Positions 7,257-13,613 of a stretch of 13,613 nucleotides of DNA are shown here, one piece after another. A program made the position numbers and the translations under genes. This DNA is from Solirubrobacterales bacterium (lineage in GTDB: Bacteria; Actinomycetota; Thermoleophilia; Solirubrobacterales; Solirubrobacteraceae), in assembly GCA_013696535.1 (NCBI GenBank), contig JACCYI010000097.1, positions 1 to 13,613 on the forward strand, read 5' to 3'. The stretch's first letter is position 1. Each line of letters begins with the position of its first letter. The notes under the pieces are model-generated. The model saw nothing but the letters and a program-made list of their open reading frames with translations. It was not told the origin of the DNA and searched no databases.

Positions 7257-7269
7257 GCGATCCTCAGGC

Positions 7270-7298
7270 TTGCACCCAAACTCTGAAGAGACTCTAAA
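7270..7298 (+). promoter_or_regulatory. Possible promoter of arfB
   Basis: TTGCAC (7270-7275) and TCTAAA (7293-7298) with a 17-bp spacer, 5 nt before GTG 7304. There is no Shine-Dalgarno, so the transcript may be leaderless. Matches to consensus are partial. Confidence 0.35.
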
Positions 7299-7303
7299 CA
7301 GAC

Positions 7304-7714
7304 GTGGCCGAGCTCCTCCATATCCGCGGCGACCTCGCCCTCCCGCTCGACGAGGTCGAGCTGCGCACAAGTCGGTCATCAGGACCGGGTGGTCAGCATG
7401 CAAATGTCACCGCTTCGCGGGTGGAGGCGATCTTCGTCGTGTCGGCTTCCAACACCCTGACCGACGTGCAGAAACGCCGGATCGGCGACCGGCTCGGGCC
7501 GCGGGTGACCGCCACCGCCCAGGACACGCGCTCTCAGAGCCGGAACCGGGACCTGGCGTTGACGCGGCTCGCCGACCGGCTCTCCAACGCCCTGGCCGTC
7601 GCGCGTCCGAGGACCAGGACGCGGCCCACCCGCGCCTCCAAGCATCGTCGCCTCGACGCCAAGAAGCGCCGAGGCAACGTCAAGCGTGATCGCCGCCGAC
7701 CCGAAGGAGAATGA
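7304..7714 (+). CDS. arfB: Peptidyl-tRNA hydrolase ArfB (ribosome rescue, YaeJ family)
   Basis: A 136-residue codon-independent release factor that frees ribosomes stalled on mRNAs lacking a stop codon. Seen: the catalytic RSSGPGGQHAN segment (24-34) with GGQ at 29-31, the loop that hydrolyses peptidyl-tRNA in the peptidyl-transferase centre. The C-terminal tail from about residue 100 is very basic (Arg/Lys clusters, ASKHRRLDAKKRR). In ArfB this tail inserts into the empty mRNA channel in place of a codon-recognition domain. The length fits ArfB and is far too short for a full release factor (RF1/RF2). The GTG start has no Shine-Dalgarno. It diverges from the sigma factor gene, and its TGA directly abuts the stop of the convergent aldehyde dehydrogenase with no spacer. 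Confidence 0.92.
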   Translation: MAELLHIRGDLALPLDEVELRTSRSSGPGGQHANVTASRVEAIFVVSASNTLTDVQKRRIGDRLGPRVTATAQDTRSQSRNRDLALTRLADRLSNALAVARPRTRTRPTRASKHRRLDAKKRRGNVKRDRRRPEGE

Positions 7715-9163
7715 CTACGCGAGCGACACCATGACGTGCTTGATCTGCGTGTAGTCCTCGAGTGAGTAGGCCGACAGATCCTTGCCGTAGCCGGACTGGC
7801 CGAACCCGCCGTGAGGCATCTCTGAAGCGAGCGGGATGTGGTCGTTGACCCAGACGCACCCGAACCGCAGGGCGTTCGAGACGCGGAACGCACGTCCGAC
7901 GTCCCGGGTCCAGACGCTCGACGCCAGGCCGTAGGGCGTGCCGTTCGCCGAGGCGATGGCGTCGGCCTCGTCGGAGAAGGTCTGCACGGTGATGACCGGT
8001 CCGAAGATCTCGCGCTGGATCATCTCGTCGTCCTGCTTGAGGTTCGCGACGACAGTCGGCTCGAGGTAGAAGCCCGGCATTCCGTCGGGCTCGCGGCCAC
8101 CCGTGGCCACTTCCGCATGGTCGGGCCGGCGCTCGAGGAAGCCCTCGACCCGCTCGCGCTGACGCGCGGAGTTCAACGGCCCGAGCGTCGTCTCGGGGTC
8201 CATCGTGTCGCCGAGCTTGAGCTCCTGGGCCTGGGCGGCCAGCCCGGCGACCACGTCGTCATAGACACCCGAGGCCGCGATCACGCGGGTCGCCGCCGTG
8301 CAGTCCTGCCCGGCGTTGTAGTAGCCCGTCCCGGCGATCGTCTCGAGCGCGGTCTCGAGGTCGGCGTCGTCGAAGATCAGGACGGGAGCCTTGCCGCCGA
8401 GCTCGAGATGGACCTTCTTGAGGGTGTCGGCCGCCGCCTTGGCGATCCACCTGCCCGTCTCGAGCGAGCCGGTCAGGGAGACCATGTCGACCTGCGGATG
8501 CTGCACGAGCGCCTGCCCGGCCGGGTCGCCGTGGCCTCCGATGACGTTCAAGACGCCCTTGGGCAGGAACTCGGCCGCCAGCTCCGCGAGTTTCAGCGTG
8601 GTCAGCGGCGTCGTCTCCGCAGGCTTGAGCACGATCGTGTTGCCCGTGACCAGCGCCGGCCCGATCTTCCAGATGGCCATCATCATCGGGTAGTTCCAGG
8701 GCGCGATCTGGCCGATAACGCCGATCGGCTCCCGGCGGATGATCGAGGTGTAGCCCTCCAGGTACTCACCGGCCGACTTGCCCTCGAGGACGCGGGACGC
8801 ACCGGCGAAGAACCGCAGATGATCGACCATGGCCGGGATCTCGTCGTCCTTAAAGGCCTGGATGGGCTTGCCGGCGTTGAGCGACTCGAGCTCGGCGAAC
8901 TCGTCCCCGCGGGCTTCGAGCGCGTCGGCGAACTTGAGGATCGCGTGCGCCCGCTCGCCCGGGGTGGTCGTGGACCAGCCCGGGAAGGCCTCGCGCGCGG
9001 CATGGACGGCCGCGTCGACGTCGGCCGCGCTCGAGAGTGGGGCCCGCGCGAGATCCTCGCCGGTCGCCGGGTTGACGACCGCCTCCGTCGCGCCGTCCGC
9101 TGGAGCGACCCATTCGCCGTTGACGAAGTTGTCGTAGGTCTGCAGTTCCGTGGTGGTGGCCAT
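7715..9163 (-). CDS. patD: Gamma-aminobutyraldehyde dehydrogenase (aldehyde dehydrogenase)
   Basis: NAD(P)-dependent oxidation of an aldehyde, probably 4-aminobutanal to GABA in putrescine breakdown. The 482 residues are the usual ALDH length. Seen: PWNYPMMMAIWKIGPAL (155-171, Asn157), the cofactor lysine in LKPAETTPL (Lys180), LELGGK (253-258, general base Glu254) and GQDCTAATRV (285-294, nucleophile Cys288). The C-terminal EIFGP, YGLASSVWTRDVGRA, SEMPHGG and SGYGKDLSAYSLEDY complete it. QDCTAA together with the SEMPHGG and SGYGKD blocks matches E. coli PatD (YdcW) as I remember it; a betaine-aldehyde or other amino-aldehyde substrate remains possible. The ATG has GAGGAG 7 nt upstream, which overrides the longer open frame to 9550. 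Its stop abuts that of arfB. The nearest amine-oxidase-like gene is the fusion at 2105-3814. Confidence 0.9.
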   Translation of the reverse strand: MATTTELQTYDNFVNGEWVAPADGATEAVVNPATGEDLARAPLSSAADVDAAVHAAREAFPGWSTTTPGERAHAILKFADALEARGDEFAELESLNAGKPIQAFKDDEIPAMVDHLRFFAGASRVLEGKSAGEYLEGYTSIIRREPIGVIGQIAPWNYPMMMAIWKIGPALVTGNTIVLKPAETTPLTTLKLAELAAEFLPKGVLNVIGGHGDPAGQALVQHPQVDMVSLTGSLETGRWIAKAAADTLKKVHLELGGKAPVLIFDDADLETALETIAGTGYYNAGQDCTAATRVIAASGVYDDVVAGLAAQAQELKLGDTMDPETTLGPLNSARQRERVEGFLERRPDHAEVATGGREPDGMPGFYLEPTVVANLKQDDEMIQREIFGPVITVQTFSDEADAIASANGTPYGLASSVWTRDVGRAFRVSNALRFGCVWVNDHIPLASEMPHGGFGQSGYGKDLSAYSLEDYTQIKHVMVSLA

Positions 9164-9170
9164 TCTCGTT

Positions 9171-9201
9171 CTCCTCGCTGGGGCCCTTTCGGCGGACGCT
9201 A
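9171..9201 (-). promoter_or_regulatory. -10 (TAGCGT) and Shine-Dalgarno (GAGGAG) of the aldehyde dehydrogenase gene
   Basis: Read leftward: TAGCGT at 9201-9196, and GAGGAG at 9176-9171 seven nt before ATG 9163. Unlike its neighbours, this gene appears to have a short leader. No convincing -35 was found. Confidence 0.5.
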
Positions 9202-9303
9202 CCAGCGGGCCTGGGCGCCGGGAAACACAATGGTTCAGGACGCTGCGCTCCGGCGCCGATAGGGCTCCTATGCCCCGCACCCCGAAGCTGCCACCTTCTC
9301 GCC

Positions 9304-11289
<1,986 letters not shown>

Positions 11290-11335
11290 CAAGGTCGCCG
11301 GACGGCTCGAGCATCGATTGCGCGATCTGATCCGT

Positions 11336-11491
11336 ATGAGAGCCGTGGCACGCGCCGAGAGCAAGTCCGAGCTTCCGACGAAGGTCTGTGCAACCTGCGG
11401 GCGCCCGTTCGCGTGGCGGCGCAAATGGGCACGCGACTGGGCGTCGGTGCGCTATTGCTCGCAGCGCTGCCGCCGCGAGCGGCGCCCGTAG
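11336..11491 (+). CDS. DUF2256 small zinc-binding protein
   Basis: A 51-residue basic protein. Seen: [18 protein letters not shown] (18-35) and [11 protein letters not shown] (38-48). The four cysteines at 18, 21, 41 and 45 form a CxxC...CxxxC zinc site framed by the WRRKW and VxYCSxxCR residues that define DUF2256. The function of the family is unknown; members are often found near photolyase/cryptochrome genes, though none is visible here. It follows the GH15 stop by 46 bp and could be co-transcribed. It ends 10 bp before the convergent alcohol dehydrogenase. No clear Shine-Dalgarno precedes the ATG. Confidence 0.85.
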   Translation: MRAVARAESKSELPTKVCATCGRPFAWRRKWARDWASVRYCSQRCRRERRP

Positions 11492-11501
11492 TCCGGGCCT
11501 T

Positions 11502-12542
11502 TCAGCCGAACTCGGTGATCACGGTCATCCCGTCCTGCGCGAAACGTCCCATGGCGTCGAGCTCAACGCCGGCCTCCGCGAGTGCGATGGTCTTGGTGAC
11601 CAGGCGACCGGGTCTGACGGCGCCCTGCGCGACGGCGCGCATCAGTGCCCCGTAGTGGCGCACCGACATGCCGTGAACGCCGAGCACCTGCAGCTCATGG
11701 GAGATGACCCGGTCCATCGGCAGCGAGACGTTCTCTTCGCCGGCGAGAAGCAGGCCGACCTGCACGTGGCGCCCGCGTTTGCGCAGGCAGCGCAAGGAGC
11801 TCTCGCACGTGGCCGCCAGACCGATGGCGTCGAGCGAGACGTGCGCACCCCCGCCGGTGATCTCCCGGATGGCGGAGACGACGTCGGTGTGATTCGCGTC
11901 GACCCCGTGGACGGCGCCGAGTGCGCTGGCCCGCTCGAGCTTCGCGCCGTCCAGATCCACGGCCACGACGGCCGCGCCGAGGCTCGAGGCGATCAGAACC
12001 GCCGCCAGGCCGACCCCGCCGCAGCCGTGGACGGCGACCCAGTCTCCCGCGCGGACCTTCCCATGGAGCTCGACCGCCGCCCACGCCGTCATGAACCGGC
12101 AGCCGAGCGATGCCGCTTCCGTGAAGCCGAGCTCATCGGGCAGCCGCACGAGGTTCAGATCGGCGTGTGGGAGGGCGACGTACTGCGCGAACGAGCCCCA
12201 TCCCGTGAACCCAGGCTGGTAAGCGTCATCACAGACCTGCGTGTCGCCCTGCCGGCACGGCTGACAACGTCCGCAGCCGCAGCAGAACGGAACGGTGACG
12301 CGATCTCCCGGCTCGAAGGCCCGCACACCCGGCCCGACCGCAGCGACTACCCCGGCCAGCTCGTGGCCCGGCACGTGCGGCAGACCGATCACCGGATCGT
12401 GCCCCATCCACGCATGCCAATCGCTGCGACACACCCCCGAGGCACGCACCTCGACGACCACGCCGTCGTCGGGGGCGGCAGGATCGGGCACCGTCTCGAC
12501 CGTCGTAGGCTCCTGGAAGGCGTGAACGACCGCGGCACGCAT
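11502..12542 (-). CDS. Zinc-dependent alcohol dehydrogenase (MDR family)
   Basis: A 346-residue NAD(P)-dependent alcohol/aldehyde oxidoreductase. Catalytic-zinc residues are visible: Cys38 in ASGVCRSDWHAW, His60-Glu61 in PGHELAGVV, and Cys148 in GCRFMTAWAAV. A structural-zinc lobe with Cys90, Cys93, Cys96 and Cys104 (C-x2-C-x2-C-x7-C) follows. The Rossmann loop is HGCGGVGLAAV (172-182), and Asp196 at the end of the second strand suggests NAD preference. The whole fold is present. Substrate cannot be told; the GCRFMTAW variant is common in broad-range primary alcohol dehydrogenases. The frame is open to 12593, but ATG 12542 gives the usual MRAAVV start and has TAGGCT exactly 7 nt upstream, so it is probably leaderless. 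It converges with the DUF2256 gene and diverges from the decayed hydrolase. Confidence 0.9.
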   Translation of the reverse strand: MRAAVVHAFQEPTTVETVPDPAAPDDGVVVEVRASGVCRSDWHAWMGHDPVIGLPHVPGHELAGVVAAVGPGVRAFEPGDRVTVPFCCGCGRCQPCRQGDTQVCDDAYQPGFTGWGSFAQYVALPHADLNLVRLPDELGFTEAASLGCRFMTAWAAVELHGKVRAGDWVAVHGCGGVGLAAVLIASSLGAAVVAVDLDGAKLERASALGAVHGVDANHTDVVSAIREITGGGAHVSLDAIGLAATCESSLRCLRKRGRHVQVGLLLAGEENVSLPMDRVISHELQVLGVHGMSVRHYGALMRAVAQGAVRPGRLVTKTIALAEAGVELDAMGRFAQDGMTVITEFG

Positions 12543-12549
12543 GTCCGCC

Positions 12550-12559
12550 AGCCTAGCCT
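12550..12559. promoter_or_regulatory. Overlapping divergent -10 elements (AGCCTAGCCT)
   Basis: Read leftward, TAGGCT (12555-12550) ends 7 nt before ATG 12542 of the alcohol dehydrogenase. Read rightward, TAGCCT (12554-12559) precedes the GGGAG (12567-12571) and ATG 12581 of the decayed hydrolase. Both hexamers fit TANNNT and share the central TA. The leftward element is the better supported. Confidence 0.5.
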
Positions 12560-12580
12560 CGCGGGTGGGAGACTCGGACC

Positions 12581-12882
12581 ATGCAACCGGCACCGGTGCG
12601 ATCGTCCTGCACGCCCGCGACGCGGGCTCAGGTCCGCCCGCCGACGACGTCCGCGCCGCCGCCGAGGTGCTCCACCGTCAGCGGCGAGCTGGCCGGCATC
12701 GCCGTGCCGACTCTGGTCCTGGCCGGCGGTCAGGATCGGATGATGCCCCCGGAGGCGGTGGGCGCCGCCGCGCGCGAGATACCGGGTGCGACGCTAGAGA
12801 TCATCGAGAACGCCGGGCCTTCGCCTTCGCGGAGCAGCCGAGCGCGTACTTGGCCGCACTGACGAGGTGGCTCGAGGCCTAG
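12581..12882 (+). pseudogene. Decayed alpha/beta-hydrolase gene
   Basis: Only pieces of a hydrolase remain, in two alternating frames. ATG 12581 still has GGGAG about 9 nt upstream. After a shift near 12595, IVLHARDAGSGPP (12601-12639) resembles the first strand before the oxyanion loop. The core, including the nucleophile-Ser elbow, is missing, and cap-like ADDVRAAAEVLHRQ (12640-12681) follows directly. The other frame then encodes GELAGIAVPTLVLAGGQDR and EIIENAG (12683-12817), the strand with the acidic catalytic residue. Where NAG is normally followed by catalytic His, four bases appear lost. The frame switches again to AFAFAEQPSAYLAALTRWLEA, here split as AFAFAEQPSAY then LAALTRWLEA, to a TAG at 12880. 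About 100 codons remain of a usual 250-270. An inactive remnant is the best explanation; sequencing error cannot explain the missing core. Confidence 0.7.
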
Positions 12883-12886
12883 GTGT

Positions 12887-12917
12887 CTCGGGCGACGTGG
12901 ACGGACGCCGCCCCGAG
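12887..12917. terminator. Imperfect hairpin between the decayed hydrolase and the Nudix gene
   Basis: CTCGGG (12887-12892) pairs with CCCGAG (12912-12917), with two further pairs beyond a one-base bulge. It lies just past the pseudogene stop and about 40 bp past the Nudix stop, so it could serve both. There is no T-run. The rest of 12883-12956 shows nothing else. Confidence 0.25.
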
Positions 12918-12956
12918 GGTGAGGCAGAGAGGCGAGTAGAGCATCGCGGGAGTGAC

Positions 12957-13598
12957 CTACTCGACCTGAACGTCGGAGTAGCCGGGCTCACCCGGGAGCA
13001 CGACGCGGGCGATCTCCCCTTCCACCACGATGTGGGGCTCGACGGGCAGGACCCGCCGCCCCCGCGCCCAGCTCAGCAGATGGTCGGCGGAGGAAAACGG
13101 CTCGAGCTGCTCGAGGTGCTTGATGGTCGGGAAGACGAGCAGGATCTGACCGGCCTGATGAGCGTCCAGGGCGCCGCGTGGAGTGAACCATCCGAGGTCC
13201 ACGCACTCCTCTCCGTCTGCCCGCGGCTCCGCCCCGTCGGGAAGCGCGGCGAGGAAGAAGTGGGTGTCGAACCGGATGCGGACCTGCGGCGGCGTGATCC
13301 ACTGGGAGAACTTGATCAGCGTGGCCGGGTCGGGCAGCTCGACGGCCGCCTCCTCGGCCATCTCGCGCACGCCGGCGAGACGGTGCGCGAGATCGCCGGC
13401 GCCCTCATGAGCGTCGACGGCGCCACCCGGGAACACCCAGGCGCCGCCCATGAAGCGCTGCGCCGGGTTGCGCTCGACGAGCAGGACCTCGAGCGTCTCC
13501 GAGCCGCCCCGCAGCACGATGACCGTGGCCGCCTGACGCGGCTCGGCCGCCGGGCCGTCGGCGAGCTCCTCCCCGGGTCCCGGACGGTCGACGCTCAT
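12957..13598 (-). CDS. Nudix hydrolase (NUDT19-like)
   Basis: A 213-residue hydrolase of nucleoside-diphosphate-linked compounds; CoA or its derivatives are the most likely substrates, by similarity to NUDT19-type proteins. Seen: the first strands ATVIVLRGG (24-32) and LEVLLVERN, then AWVFPGGAVDAHE (53-65) and VREMAEEAAVEL (77-88). This is a Nudix box with Gly59, Glu65, Arg78, Glu79, Glu82 and Glu83. Between Glu65 and Arg78 there are 12 residues rather than the usual 7, and the normal glycine after EEx is Ala. WITPPQVRIRFDTHFFLA (100-117) matches the long-box NUDT19 group. The metal-binding glutamates are intact. ATG 13598 is supported by TAGCTT seven nt upstream. Substrate is an inference; a general NDP-X pyrophosphatase is the alternative. 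Confidence 0.87.
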   Translation of the reverse strand: MSVDRPGPGEELADGPAAEPRQAATVIVLRGGSETLEVLLVERNPAQRFMGGAWVFPGGAVDAHEGAGDLAHRLAGVREMAEEAAVELPDPATLIKFSQWITPPQVRIRFDTHFFLAALPDGAEPRADGEECVDLGWFTPRGALDAHQAGQILLVFPTIKHLEQLEPFSSADHLLSWARGRRVLPVEPHIVVEGEIARVVLPGEPGYSDVQVE

Positions 13599-13605
13599 CG
13601 CCGGA

Positions 13606-13611
13606 AAGCTA
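13606..13611 (-). promoter_or_regulatory. -10 element (TAGCTT) of the Nudix gene, leaderless
   Basis: Read leftward, TAGCTT fits TANNNT and ends exactly 7 nt before ATG 13598. No Shine-Dalgarno lies between. The window ends 2 bp further on, so any -35 is out of view. Confidence 0.5.
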
Positions 13612-13613
13612 CC

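Noticed and set aside
7838..9262. Long open frame on the + strand opposite the aldehyde dehydrogenase
   Set aside because: High-GC codon-phase shadow; no recognisable motifs, while the opposite strand encodes a complete ALDH with all catalytic residues.
9255..9275. TAGGGC near 9260 as a promoter for the GH15 gene
   Set aside because: Last base misses TANNNT, no -35 partner, and it is about 40 nt from the start; too weak to list.
11388..12743. 451-codon + strand frame over the alcohol dehydrogenase
   Set aside because: Antisense shadow; it also crosses the DUF2256 stop and the hydrolase remnant without any family motif.

Overview
The window is a gene-dense, high-GC stretch with no mobile element, CRISPR array, rRNA or tRNA that I can see. 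Protein style, very short intergenic gaps, frequent GTG starts and apparent leaderless transcripts point to an actinobacterium. The sigma factor with a fused zinc finger and glycine/alanine-rich tail, and the style of the amino-acid dehydrogenase, remind me most of Thermoleophilia (Solirubrobacterales), but this is recognition from memory and was not searched.

Layout. Positions 191-3814 hold a leftward three-gene operon. It is read from a GNAT acetyltransferase/FAD amine-oxidase-type fusion, through an MDR quinone oxidoreductase, to a lipoprotein zinc metallopeptidase. It diverges from a rightward metallo-beta-lactamase-fold hydrolase (3858-4625). The 43 bp between the two GTG starts is a symmetric divergent promoter. 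The hydrolase converges on, and shares a TTAA stop overlap with, a Leu/Val/Phe-type dehydrogenase. That dehydrogenase lies directly behind an ECF sigma factor carrying a C-terminal anti-sigma-like zinc finger; its conserved N-terminus lies upstream of any ATG/GTG/TTG. Rightward from the sigma factor is arfB (ribosome rescue), which abuts tail-to-tail a gamma-aminobutyraldehyde-type dehydrogenase. Then come a GH15 glucoamylase/trehalase-like enzyme, a 51-residue DUF2256 zinc-binding protein, a convergent zinc alcohol dehydrogenase, a decayed alpha/beta-hydrolase gene, and a NUDT19-like Nudix hydrolase at the right edge.

How the genes fit together. Most are housekeeping or catabolic: amine, amino-acid and aldehyde oxidation (FAD oxidoreductase, dehydrogenases), glucan/trehalose hydrolysis and nucleotide clean-up. 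The amine-oxidase fusion and the aminobutyraldehyde dehydrogenase could act in the same amine-degradation route, but they are about 4 kb apart in separate transcription units, so this is inference.

The observations most worth following are: the GNAT-DAO fusion; the symmetric divergent promoter in which each -10 lies where the other's -35 would be; a recurring TANNNT-7 nt-start arrangement at four genes; the apparent CTG start of the amino-acid dehydrogenase; and the zinc-finger sigma factor preceded by an ECF-like promoter.
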